Positions 32,587 through 45,300 of a DNA stretch of 64,000 nucleotides are shown here, piece after piece. Origin of the DNA: Diadema setosum (lineage: Eukaryota; Echinodermata; Echinoidea; Diadematoida; Diadematidae). The notes beneath the pieces were generated by a model that saw only the letters and a program-made list of their open reading frames with translations, had not been told where the DNA came from and ran no database searches. The stretch spans positions 26,139,922-26,203,921 of the forward strand of contig CM067059.1 in NCBI GenBank assembly GCA_033980235.1, written 5' to 3'. Position 1 is the first letter of the stretch. The number at the start of each line of letters is the position of its first letter. A program made the translations under genes and the position numbers.

Positions 32587-35500
32587 ATGTTGGCTAAAAC
32601 TCTTCACACAACCCTTCACTGTGTGGCAGGCCTTGTGTCTGTGGCCCTCCTGAGGTGTGCCTTCCAGTCGTCATCGTCTGGCGTCGCCATGGCAGCACAG
32701 CCGATAAGATACCGGCACAACGATCACTACCATTACATCTACCCGGAGGAGAGGCCGGGGTCTCGCCAAGGTCCGTCGGAGGACACGCCCACATCATGGT
32801 TTGTCAGCATGAGTGAACAAGTCCTCACAGCCCAGTCGAATCCGACCCAGCTCAATTATGGCATCGCTGTGACTGACGTTGATAATGATGGTGAACTGGA
32901 GATTGTTGTTGCTGGGTAAGTAGCCATCTTCAATCCACATCTGTCCATAGCATATAGATAAATACTTCCAAACTTTCCATCATGCCCTGTCGCCCTGAAG
33001 AGCTCTTTTATCATTTAATTCATTCACTACCTGGCATAGCAGTGTCTTGGGATGATTTCATTACTATCCTAGAATGAAACTGAAGAATATTGAGAGGAAT
33101 AAAGGAAAAACAAATGTGTTTTCAGTATATTATTTTCACAATGTCACTGTTCTGCAGGTTCAATGGACCGAACCTTGTGCTGAAGTACAACCATACCACC
33201 AGCCAGCTGGAGAATTTGGCCATTGACGATGCAGCATCTCCCTTCTATGGGCTACGAGATGAGGGGGGTCAGGCCATAGGAGTGTGCGCCTGTGACGTCG
33301 ATGGCGATGGCAGGGAGGAGATCTACTTCCTCAACACGAACCAGGCCTACTGGGGGACCAAGTCCTACCCAGACAAGCTCTTCAAGTGGAGAAATGGCAG
33401 TTACGAAGATATTCTCTCGGACTCTGCAAATTCTGATGTGACCAATGATTTTGCAGGTAAGAGTACTGAGTATATCTCGAGTGCATGTTGTTGTTTTATA
33501 GAAAGAAAGAAGAGTGCATCTTTATATCTTGAGTGCATCTTCATATCTACACTTTTTGGTTTTCTGGAATAGCATGTGACAATATGTGACTGCCCAACTC
33601 AAAACCCACAAAAGGTCACAGATAAGGATTTTTCTGTAATGAACCAAAATAGGTCATTTTAGTCAAGGGCTCAGTTTTCTCACGTTTGTCGTATCTGGGA
33701 GAGTAATCTCGTACCTAACTACTGTCAAAATCTTATGGCTTAATACAAAACTGGATCCACATATTTGCAGTTTTTCTTTCCCATATTTTTTTTTTTCATT
33801 TTTGGACAGGTGCTGCTTTCACTGTGAAATAGAACATAATTACATTAATAGCTCTGCACAGCACACTTTCGTGACCCTAATCTTCAGATCTCCATTTCTC
33901 CCTTCCTATGAATCTGCATCTCCTAACAATCTCTTTTTCAATCACTTTTTCAATGGATTGTCCTGCTTTAACAAGTTATTTAGATAATCTTTGTTGATAA
34001 TTCAAATATAAGTTCATCCTCCTTTTTGGTGTTTTAAGCTGGGTGGTAACATACTAATATGTGTCAGTATTACTTCAAATATTTTGTGTCTTTTTTTTTT
34101 ACATCTGATTTCCACTGTCTGAGTGCAAGACAATAAAAATTCCTGCTTAAAAAGGAAAGAAATTAAAGGTCCAGTTTACCTTTGGGAGCAGTGATTTCAA
34201 AAATGTTCAAGATATCACATTTGATGCATATGTGTAGGTCTGCTGTATCATAAAACATCCTACCATATTAAATATTTGCAATGAAACCTAAAATATAAGG
34301 AGATATCAGGGTTTTTCTTCATAAACCGTAACTGTATACGGTTTAGTCTGGAAACATCTTTATTATAACTATTGTTCACATTTTGTGTATTTAACAACAC
34401 TTAACATCGATTATACGGATTCAACTTTTGACAGTGGTCGTTTCTATCCCTAACTCACATTTTAGAACTATTTTAAAGCACTAATGATGGGTTTTTGTTT
34501 CATCTGCAAATGGTAAATTATGCCTTTAATAGTTACTGGAGAAAGTTCAAACAACCTGGTAGTATTATTGTCAGTCTTTGAAATCATCACAAAGACTACA
34601 AGCTTTGATAGTGCAAGAGAGCAAAATGTTTCAGTGATACCACTTTTTCATGTATTTACTTGAGTAGCTATCTCATTGATATTCCAGGGCGCTCAGTGGC
34701 ATGCATTGATCGCAAGGGAACTGGCCGCTACTCCATTTACTTGGCCAATTATGCAAATTACCAGCTGTCTCCCCCCGTTGGAGCCTGTGCCATGATTGAG
34801 ATGAATGAAGCTGAGAGCAACGTGTCAGAAGGAACCATCAAGATTGAGAATGTGGCGAGTCAAGTTGGAGTCCGAAAATTTATAGGTAAGTTGACCAAAT
34901 TTTTGTGTTTGTGTGCTGACTGCCTAGTCTTACAGGTCTTTTAAAAGCTAGGGGCATTGTGCTAGTTATTGGAAGTATTATGAATTATCAGTTAAAAAAA
35001 AAAAAACCAACAACAACAACAACCCAACAACAACCTGAGACTGTTAATTGTCTTGCTTTGCATTGTTTGTTTTCTTCTTTAAAGTGGCCCTCACTTTTTG
35101 ATGCATGGGAGATGTCCAATTTAGCACCAGGGGCTCATTGCCAGGAATTCTGCACTGAAATGCAATTTGTAAATCAGTAATGTCCATTTGAATCTTGAAT
35201 GAATAGAAACTGTTGTAAGATCTTACGAGATGAAAAATAGATTTGGATATATCCTCCTAGTGCGGGGCATCCCACTTTGAAGTATATCAGAGCTTGAAGG
35301 TGAAACATGGTCAGCTTTACGTTCATACATGTATTTATTTTTCTTAACTCGATAACTTTCAAGACAATACCACTACTGAAATATTCCCATGCTCTATTAT
35401 AAAACACATGTTGCACAATTCATGAAGAAAAAAACATATGATAAAGTCACACATTTGTATGACTGACATTGAGAGGTGTTTGTAATTTTTCTTTTTTTCC

Positions 35501-37867
35501 AATCAGGAGGGAGAGGGGTTACAGTTGGACCCATTCTGAACGATGAGGGCAGGTCTGATATCTTTTGTGACAACGAGAGGGGCCCAAACTTCCTGTACAA
35601 GAACAATGGACAGGGAGTGTTCACTGAAGTAGCTCAAGAACATGGTGAGTGTACATGAGCTTGAAATTTGCATTGGTTAATTGACTTTCTTGTTCTTGGA
35701 AGCATCCATCTTTCAACAGTCAAACTTGAACAGTTACAATGTTTATGTGATAAGACATGAGAAATAAAAGAATGGATCCACACTGTCTTTTGTCTGACAT
35801 ACATGTATGTACATCACTAGAGACCAGAAGAACCACATTTCAGAAATTTGGGACAGACTTAACAGCATGTTCAAGAGAGGAATGCAAGCTGATCATGGAG
35901 TATAACCAATAACAGAAGTAGAATGATTTACTGTAATGTTGTATTTACTTAGTTCTTCATGTCACAGGTTGTGGAAGATGCTTGAGACAACAACAGTCAA
36001 CTTTGTAATTTTTCAACTCTAAATTATTCAGGCCTATAAATGTTCCAGAGGATTGTGCATGATGATATCAAAGATAGTATTGTCTTATTATTGTCTTATT
36101 TCTTCCACATTGTGCTCTACAGGTGTGGAAGACCCATACAACAATGGCCGAGGTGTTGCACTGGCTGACTTCAATGGAGACGGCAAGCTGGACATCGTTT
36201 ATGGAAACTGGAATGGAGAGCATCGCCTCTATCTGCAGCGAGAGAGGCAAGGCAGGAGACGCTTCAAGGTTTGTTTCAATTCCAAGATGAAATGCAGATC
36301 AGCATATATCTTGGGCCCTAATCACATTAGCAGAAAAAAAAACCCTGTATGGCTGATGTAGAAAAGAAGTACAGCTGCAATCTCTGTATAACCCCACCAC
36401 ATCGAATATTAACGTTAATGCCTGATTAAGTGCATTTCTATGTGGAGAGTCATGCTCTTAGTTTCCTTCAGTGCAAAAGGTATACATGTAAAGAACACCA
36501 AGGCAATAGTACATACATTCTATGATGTGATTGACAATGTTTTGGGTTTATCGTATATCCTATGGGTAGAGACAAATACTTCACTTTTGTTTTGTTTTTA
36601 TAGAGTACATAATATCACCTGTCATAACATGAAGTGTGTATTTCAGTATGAAGTCCTGGAGGCATATGCTGACTTGAGCTATAAATGTATCTTGAAGACA
36701 ATCATAACTGGATTTGATGTATTTATTTCTAAAGTAAATCTTTCTGTTGAAAATCTTCCCACCTGTAGGATGCAGCTACCCCAGAATTTGCCAGACCATC
36801 TCCTATCAGGACTGTCATCGCTGCCGACATGGACAACGATGGTGTGATGGAAGTCTTCTTTAACAACATCGCCTACCGTGGCTGGGCCCCGAATAGGCTC
36901 TTCAAGGTCAGCCCCTCCGAGAATGGGCAGGTGCAGATTGAGCAGCAGACTGAGCTTGGCAAAGCTGTGGAGGAGACTGGCCATGGCACAGGTATGTGTG
37001 GCTAGTGTGTTGTACTTGTAGGGGTTTTCTTAGTGGGCATTTTAAATAGAGCATCAATTTCTTCAAGAATGACTCAGTCATGTTCAGGGCAGGTCCATTG
37101 ATCCCTCTATCATGTAACATACATGAAAGCTATTCAAAATCTTAGTGTTGTGACGTGTGATCTTCACAGAGTACTGTCGTAAGTGCCTGTTTTCAGAAGT
37201 TCACTGGTACATGAGAACTATCCATCACCGTTAACTATCAGTCACCAATGAAATGCATTTTGAAAGACTTCCCAATTTTAGAACTGATTTTGTAATCAGT
37301 TTATGTTCCAAACACACCAAAACGAAACACTCTTACACATAGTATTGACTTCAATGTGTATGTATGTATCTACAATTCCTGTTGTGTGACCTAGCTGCAT
37401 CTTCCCCTCAAATTATCTTCTCACCAGGTGGAGCAGTGACAGACTTTGATGGAGATGGACAGCTAGAACTCATCCTGGCTCACGGAGAGAGTGCCGAGGA
37501 GCCACTCACTGTCTACCGTCCTCGCCAGGGAGCAAACAACAACTGGCTGAGGGTCATGCCCCTGACCCAACAAGGCGCACCTGCCCGCGGGGCCCTGGTC
37601 AAGGTCACTTCAGGAGATGGCGTGTCCCAGCTCCGAGTGATCGATGGCGGGTCTGGCTATCTGTGCCAAATGGAACCTGTGGCCCACTTCGGCTTCGGAG
37701 ACCAAGAGCCGACATTGACCCTGGAGGTGAAGTGGCCAGACACGGCAACCTTCACCCGTCCACTGAGGGTGGAAGAGAGGAATACCATGATCAGAATCCC
37801 ACATCCTGGTCAGACAGCAGAGGCCAGCCAACTGGATTCATCAAATGGAGATCAGCAGAGTCCATGA
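32587..37867 (+). CDS. CRTAC1: Cartilage acidic protein 1-like, FG-GAP/VCBS repeats plus ASPIC/UnbV domain
   Basis: Secreted calcium-binding beta-propeller protein, complete. Seven exons: 32587-32915, 33158-33456, 34688-34885, 35507-35644, 36123-36268, 36769-36991, 37428-37867. They sum to 1773 nt, 590 aa plus TGA. An in-frame TAA lies nine bases before the ATG, and residues 1-30 are hydrophobic like a signal peptide. Six acidic Ca-binding-type loops follow: DVDNDG, DVDGDG, a degenerate one at NDEGRSDIF, DFNGDG, DMDNDG, DFDGDG. The last exon carries the ASPIC/UnbV region (NNNWLRV, IDGGSGYLCQMEPVAHFG). Similarity to vertebrate CRTAC1 is very high (SNPTQLNYGIAVTDVD, SVACIDRKGTGRYSIY, DIVYGNWNG). 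The protein stops soon after the ASPIC domain and lacks the EGF-like module of the vertebrate protein. An AG at 32551 after a pyrimidine tract suggests a 5' UTR exon upstream. The nearest clear AATAAA downstream is at 40304. Confidence 0.95.
34163..34529. mobile_element. MITE with TTAAAGG...CCTTTAA ends
   Basis: Starts TTAAAGGTCCAGTTTACCTT and ends GGTAAATTATGCCTTTAA, with inner inverted similarity and TTAA at both ends. It lies in CRTAC1 intron 2. Terminal design resembles 3673-4064 and 11831-12195, but the body differs. Confidence 0.6.
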
Positions 37868-39794
37868 CTAGTCATGGTCATGCTTCAGAGTGGACTCCTA
37901 CTAATTTGGACTCTGATTTAGTCATATCAAATCAGATACTTCTATCTAAATGACATTTTCATTTCATTATGTTTATTCAAATCTTTGCATGTGAAAAGTG
38001 TGTGGTAGGATTTGTAGTATGGTGATTACGGCGATACAATGCAGGAAGTTTTGTTTCTCCTGGTGAATATTACTTGCTCAACAAAGCTGAGAATTCTTCC
38101 TATGACCTAGTAATGTTGTATGATCTGTCCAATTCTATCCACTAGACTGTGCTGAACAGTTACAATGTGACTGGAGCTGACAATTGTTATCCATTGATAA
38201 TCAGGTTACACTTTTATTTTAATATTACAATGGAAACATCACACATACAGGACCCAAATATCACAATTTTGCATTTGGAATTGATCAAGCACTTGTTCAC
38301 ATGAGTATACATGCAGTTGCCAGGTAGTGTAGCTTTACTCATAATGAATGACTGAGATAAGATTGAGATGGAACAAACTTGGGTTCTTAAAATTTAAGAG
38401 TTCCAGGAGAGCATGTTCAATAATTACTCTGAGACTAAGATATTGAGTTCAGTATTTATTCTTTGAACCAGAAGAGGTAATTGACGACACAGACAGCAAG
38501 TCCAAATGGCCAAACATTGTCAGTGTTTAAGGGAATTGGTAACATTTTATATCAAAATAGACATTTCATATCAAAACAACAAAATATATGAGTGTGGTCT
38601 TTGAAACCCTGGTATAGTCCATCTATCAAAGTGCAGGACAATTCTGCTGTAAGGTGTGTGCTACCAACAATTCTTGCCCAGGTAATGTGAACAATTGAGC
38701 CTTTCATCTAGACATGTGTACTTTCACTGGAAGCACAGAGTAAACGGCTTAATCTGATGATATGACACAAAAACTTTTCAACCACATATGCAGTAGAAAA
38801 GTGAATATTATGTACCATACAATCTCACTGCTGTAACAATTGCAGGGTAAAAATTGAAAAAGTTCAATGCTCTAACACGTATAAAATGCATGATTCATCA
38901 TCTTTATGTAGTAGACCTGTTTGCAAGTGAATGGTCTCCACTGTGTCTGTATGTGGTAGGACATGTGTTCTTAGGCTCAAGTAAGTGAAACTATTTTCTT
39001 GTTGTTCAAAGTGCAACTACAGTGCACTCACATTATAATGAAGTCCTCGGGACCTGCAGTTTTCTTACATTATATCGAAATGCCATTACAGCTGAACTGT
39101 AAAGTGCATAAAGATTATACACTGTAGACAAGAATTTTGGGATCTGCATTTCAATTTTGTTGTACATGTGTATTGAATATTTGTTACATCCATGTTTGTT
39201 ATAACAGGAATGCACTGTAATATCATAGGTCTCACTCATGCACTCTCTTGGTTAGTTACAGAACCTGTGTATTTAACTTGCTGCATTAGCATTTGTGCTG
39301 CATGGCAGCTACAAAAGCAAGCAACTTCAGGCCAGGTGGCTCCTCTGAAGGACACAAGCACTGAGGATGAAGTGCCTGGCCTATAATAGACACAGCTGCA
39401 GCAGCCAGGGATGACCAGGGACCTGATGATTGACCATCCATGGTCTTATCCACTGAGTCATATGACACCAGCTGTTACATCTTCTTTTGTATTAAAGACA
39501 AAAAAAAATCTGACCAATCACCTTGGTTGTCCCGCAAAGTGACCTGAAGGGGCTAGTGTTGTATCACAAGGATACAACAAATGCTGGTATAATTGACCTT
39601 TTTTTTTTTTTAAATGAACATCCTGGGCTTGGACACATGGTGACCCAATGTGAATTCTTATATCTGCTGCATTTCCCTTTTCCTCACTCTTATCCTACAT
39701 TACAGACAAGAATTGGTCTTATCCCGTTAGACTGCACAATATCCTGAAAGGCAGACAAGCTTGAGATTTGATTGGAGGGGGGGGGGGGGGGAGC

Positions 39795-40108
39795 CAGGTG
39801 TAATAGGATGTGAAGTTCTTAGTGTTTGTGTGTATTATACCAGCATATGCTTCAGTTCATGCATAAATTAGAAGCCAGCACTAAGTCTGATTTTGATATC
39901 AGTATAATAGAATGCGAAGTTGTTAGTGTAGTGTATTTTACCAGAGTGTGTGTCTGTGCATGCATAAAATTTAGACATCAGCACAAAGTCTGGTTTTGAT
40001 ATCGTTATAATAGAGTGCGAAGTTGTTAGTGTTATGTATTTATCAGTGTGTGTTTCTGTGCATGCATAAACATAGTTAGAAACCAAAATAAAGTCTGGTT
40101 TTGATATC
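39795..40108. repeat. Tandem repeat, period 103-105 bp, three copies
   Basis: AGTCTGRTTTTGATATC recurs at 39884, 39987 and 40092, and GTGCATGCATAAA-type phrases keep the same spacing. Confidence 0.8.
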
Positions 40109-40303
40109 TGAAATCTTCCACATTGATAAGTATCCAAGTTGTCATATGATAAAATCATAGCCGTATATTTATAAGTATTAAGTAAAGCAGGGTGACAATG
40201 AATTTGTACTTTTCTACTTTCTCTGTTCAAACTGTGCTATATTTGTACATTGTACGAGTTTTTAACTTCCATGTTCCTCCTAACATGTTACTTTTTCATG
40301 AGT

Positions 40304-40309
40304 AATAAA
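40304..40309 (+). terminator. Possible CRTAC1 polyadenylation signal
   Basis: AATAAA in GAGTAATAAAGAATCTG, 2.4 kb past the CRTAC1 stop codon. It would imply a long 3' UTR across 37868-40325. A nearer non-canonical signal cannot be excluded. Confidence 0.25.
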
Positions 40310-42257
40310 GAATCTGTTTCTCTCTCAATATCTATGAGTGAAGATATTGGACTCTAATAATACCTGCTGCATTATGTGATCAAGAGTGACTGTGAACATA
40401 CAAGCTTGTAAGCATGGACTGTTTTAACAGCTGTATTCAAGTGTATACATGAGCACTACATACCTCACCACATCCAGTTCACTGCACATTATTTCTCCCT
40501 GTACTTCACTCTCTCTCTCCTCGTATAGTTTTCTCCCCTTTCTATTCATGATTTCATTCTCTTGTCATTATGCAACTGCAATGCTTTTATGATTCTGACT
40601 TTCTCTTTAAGGGGAATGATACCCAAATACATCAGTGGATTAATTGCATGTAGTATAGTTAGAAGGAAACATCAGTGAAGTTTTAGGTAAACCGGACGAT
40701 CTGTTAAAAAAGAATAAATTTTTAAAGTTTCAGTGGTGCCATTACTGGATGGGAAGACTACAACAGTTCAGGACTGAATTGTAATTTTTCTGGCACAGTG
40801 GAAGAGCATTAACTTTTACCTCTTTAAGAAAGCAGGGGGTGCAGTATCACCCTTATCCTATATCAGCAACAAGTCCAAGGGAATGTGTAATTTCGATTTT
40901 AGAAAAATGAAATTTTGTGGAATTCTCTTTCAATTTTTAATAAAATTGTCTTACAGTGCAGTCTTCTTTCAATTTTTTATAGAATTGCCTTGCCGTGGAG
41001 TCACAAACTTTTGCAGTCTTCTTTCAATTTTTAATATAAATGTTTTGCTGTGGAGTCAAAACTTTTGCAGTCTTCTCATCTATCAATCATGGAACAAAAG
41101 TGTTATGGATTGTCCAATGTTCTTCAAATGTTTCTACTGTGTTCCATGCATCAGTATATTGCTGCATTCACCCAATTCACATATGTATTTGGGGCTCATT
41201 CCCCTTTTAATACCTTTGTCTTTGAAGGAGAATTCGGTTGAGGTGAAAAGTTCTACTAACCACACACATGTATAAAGAGGCAAATATGATAGTTTGTACC
41301 GTCTCTCGATATATTTGCAAGTATTCGTACAGACAGCACTTACCTGGCAACAATTGACAGACAGAAATCTCCATCAAGAACATGACTTACAGCTAATCTT
41401 GACAGAAGTAGATTTGAGAACTATGTTTCATGAACATAATACCAGAATGGAAAAAAAACAACAAAAGAAAACCAAAACTCAATGTTGACAATAATACATT
41501 TCAAAATGCATTTTCCCAGCCTCAGATATGCCATGTAGACAATGGCTTCAATAATCCCTCAAAAAAATCAAATAAAAGTTACACGTGAAGAAAACAAGGG
41601 CTAGCTGATTAACAATCTCCCTATGAATATTCATCCTATCAAAAAGTCAGGTACATGTATGTGTACATGTATAGCTAACACTAAGTGCAAATTGGGTTAC
41701 TATTCATTCACATATTGAGGTTTCTTCATTCTGATATTTTGCTCCTCAAACAGTTCTCAAATTACAAGACAGGCAAGAGCTCCATTGCAAACATTAATTT
41801 ACCTGTTTGCTCGTTGTTGTTTTTTTCTGTCTCTCTAGTTCTCCAGTTAAGTGGTGAATGTGCAATCCCAGTTTCAGCTGTTACTTTTCTTCATAAATAC
41901 TTCATTGAAATCTACCAAATTAATGCCTTCCACAGATCAAATTCTGATGGCTTTTGCTGATGGGTTTCATTCATGCCTGATATTTTTTAATAAAAAATAC
42001 AGCACAAGGTAACCTTTTACTGGTCTGCAAGATGGTTTCATTAAAAGTGAGTGGCTCACTACGGCCCCATTTCATAAAAGGTTGGCCAGATAACTACTCT
42101 TGCTGGAATGGCAATTGTCATGGTAATGACAAGAATCCAGCTTCTGGATTGGCTGTTGCTATTGGAAGTTGCCATTCCAGCAAGAGTTGTCATCCTTGCG
42201 TCTATGAAACGGTGCCCAGATCAACTCCTTCATCCTTGTCCATGTGTATGAATCATA

Positions 42258-42345
42258 TCTTTGAATTGAATTGAATTGAATGGGGTTTACTCGTTATCAG
42301 ACGTTGCAGCCCAATGGCTGAATGGCATCTGGTTTACAAGCAGTG
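42258..42345 (-). mobile_element. SINE/LINE 3' tail with (TTCAA)n
   Basis: On the minus strand a unique stretch ending AACGAGTAAACCCCATTCAA runs into ATTCA tandem repeats, the usual 3' end form of a retroposon. It lies within or just past the RDH13 3' UTR. Confidence 0.5.
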
Positions 42346-42392
42346 AAAAGTCTTCTGGAAGAAGCAATATGGGTGGGGTAAAAATGCCTTTG

Positions 42393-45300
42393 TCATGACT
42401 TCCCCTCCTCCTTGATGGTAGTCGTGGGGGTATCCTTGGTTTCTTCCTTTGCCTGAAGACCAGTCACTTTGGCACTGATGTCCCATAACTTGGCCGCCAT
42501 TTCGTCATTTTTGCCGGCATCTGCGCACTCTGTCTGCTTGCAGTCCCTGAAAGATGAAAACAACACATAGTTACACGAAATGATACCACAGTCAAGAGTG
42601 AAGCCAACACATGCAAAGTTCCACTCTCCATAACCAATAGACAAGGAAAAAAAATAGTACACTCTCTAGACTGCTTCACCATTACACTGATTACTGATGT
42701 TTCTACTCATTCATCCGCATATATAGATTAGTGATTTTGGACATAAATTTCACCCTACCATACAGTAAACTGCCATAAAGCTTGGCAAACATCTCTTCTG
42801 TCATGGACAGGGGGAAAATGTAATGACTGACTCAAGATATGGCAAACTGGGCATCGGAACCCCCGTACTCACCTCTTTAAAAAAGAGAATTTCGTTGAAA
42901 GCAAGCGAGTTGGTCATAGGGTTTCCCTGTACTTGAATTAAATTGCTCTTGAGCTAGGTCAATTTTGCTTGGCTCGGCTTTTATATTCAAATTACCGAAA
43001 GCCAATTATGTGTTGAATCATAAACAGGGAAAATATTATCGGTGCATCAACATGGATATCACGTCAACTATCCACTATTAACCATTTAACTTGCAAAATC
43101 AATATTTTGAGAGTCCCGATTTATTCTGTGATATCTTAAAGCTACATCACTTACATTTAGCATTTCATGATTAAATTTATTTCAATAAAGTGTGCTGTCT
43201 TAGTTTGTTTCATACTTTGTTCTCATAACTTGTTTCTGTTTTATATTGTTTTTAGAAAAACTGTGTTTTTAAAAAGTGTGCATTGTCAAATTTCAGCCTA
43301 TAACTATAAACTTTCCAGAGCTTCATCTACAATTGAAACCACTGGGCTGACTAATTGTGATCTGTCATTGTCAGAAACTTTGGTCCAACAACTTATACTA
43401 TTTAGATAAACACCTGGTGATCCACTCTAACTATCCCCTTTCTCACATTTAAAAAAAAAAAATTGTTGTTGTTGTTGCTGTGCAAAACGTTTAGTATTTT
43501 CACCCTTCATTTTTGGTATCACCACTTACTGGAAATACTGTCCTGAGACTGTCTCTAGTTCCTCCTCGATGGCACAGTAGATGGAGGTCTGGGCTCCCTG
43601 CTTTGGGGTCTTGACAAACAGCCAGAAGATGGGACTGAGAATCATCATGGAGAACCCGGACTGATGCATCCCTGTGTGGCGGCCAATGTTGGTCTTCACC
43701 ACCCCAGGGTGCAACACGTTGGCAGTGACACCAGTCCCTGCGGGAATTTAGGACAGATAGAGGATTCAGAGAAGATGTGTTTTTATTTTCTTTCTTCATC
43801 TGGTTTGCTCTTCTCTGCTGATTATCATAATTTTTTTTAACTTAGTCAGTGGTTTAAGGGGAAATCCAGTCCAAATATAAGTTAGTCTAATAAGAAAGAG
43901 TAAAATATTGTGAGTTCAACGGTATAAATTTGATTGAAATCGGATGAAAAATATGGAAGTTATGACATTTTGAAGTTTCGCTATTTTGGGGGCCCCCTGG
44001 GGAAACAGTTCTTGAACAGTCAATATGAATATGCAAATGGCAAAGTGAACATGTCATTCCCTCAGATCTTACCATATAGTTTGTACATAAAATTTTGACA
44101 TTTCAAGTTTTTCATTCCAACGCAATTATGCCCGAGGCTAAAATCCTGATATAAGTGATAACTATTCTGAAGTTATTAAACCAGAAGTAACATCATGTGT
44201 CAGACTTCAATGACAGAAATATTTAATTTTCGTCATCTTTTTTTGTACACGATCAATAGAAAAATTGTGAGGGTATGACATGGTTAGCTCACTCATTTGC
44301 ATATTCATACCCACTGTACAAGAACTGTTTTGGAGAAATTATCAAAACTTCAAAATTTCATAACTTCCTTATTTTTCATCCGATTTCAGTCAAATATTTA
44401 CTGTGGAACTCATCAAATTTTACTCTTTTTTATTAGGCTAACTCATATTTGGATTGGATTTCCTCAGATAAGTAAAGGTCATCACAGTGTTAAAATGAAG
44501 GCCCATGTACTTGTGACAAATTACTCAGATCGGAAGAAAGGAGGAGGCATCCAAATGCATTGCACATTGTACAATGTACTTGAATGCCCCGGCCTTCATG
44601 TGACTTAACTACTAAAACTACTTCAGAGGTTTCAGTATACAAAGATGGACATAGAACTTACGACAAAGCATAATTATTGTATAGTACAGAAACTAATGAC
44701 ATCAATGAGACGGTTGCATTCACCTTGAAGCCTTTTACTGAGCTCCTTTGTAAACAGAACATTGGCTAGCTTGCTGTTGGCATACGCTTCTGCTGAATTG
44801 TACCTCTCCTCACTGTTCAGGTCTTCAAGGTGGATTTGGCCCACCTTGTGAGCTATGGATGATACATTGATGATTCTACTGGGAGCTGAAGCCTTCAGCT
44901 TGTCTAGCAGAAGGTTTGTCAAAAGGAAGTGACCTATAACATGGAAAAGAATGACGAAAAACACTCTTTGCTGAAAAAACAAAATCCACACACAAAGATC
45001 ACACCTTACTTGTAATGTCACCAACAACTGATTTTGGAACACAAATATCTATAGATCTTAGCCATCTCAACAAAGCAATATACTTATGCAAAGTAAATCA
45101 CAATCATGCTTCAAATATCTTTCAATTGACCAATCTGATTAAGAACATCATTTAAAAGTATGTACAGAAGGAAGAAGCATTTGTGTTTGTTTTTAAGTTG
45201 AAGAAACCACACAAATAATATCTTTACAATCATCAATGAAATCAAATAACGTTTCAACTAAATGTTCGTAATTGTTCTACAAGTTTGTTTGTTTGTGTGG

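Larger units (their letters stand above)
37868..42392. other. CRTAC1/RDH13 tail-to-tail interval
   Basis: 4.5 kb holding both 3' UTRs. It contains a second copy of the GTTATAACGAAGTCC repeat (about 39029-39105), a G-run (39777-39791), a 103-bp tandem repeat, AT-rich short tandem units (about 40925-41080), an imperfect palindrome at about 42068-42215 (GCTGGAATGGCA / TGCCATTCCAGC) and a retroposon tail at 42258-42345. No additional gene is seen. Confidence 0.55.
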
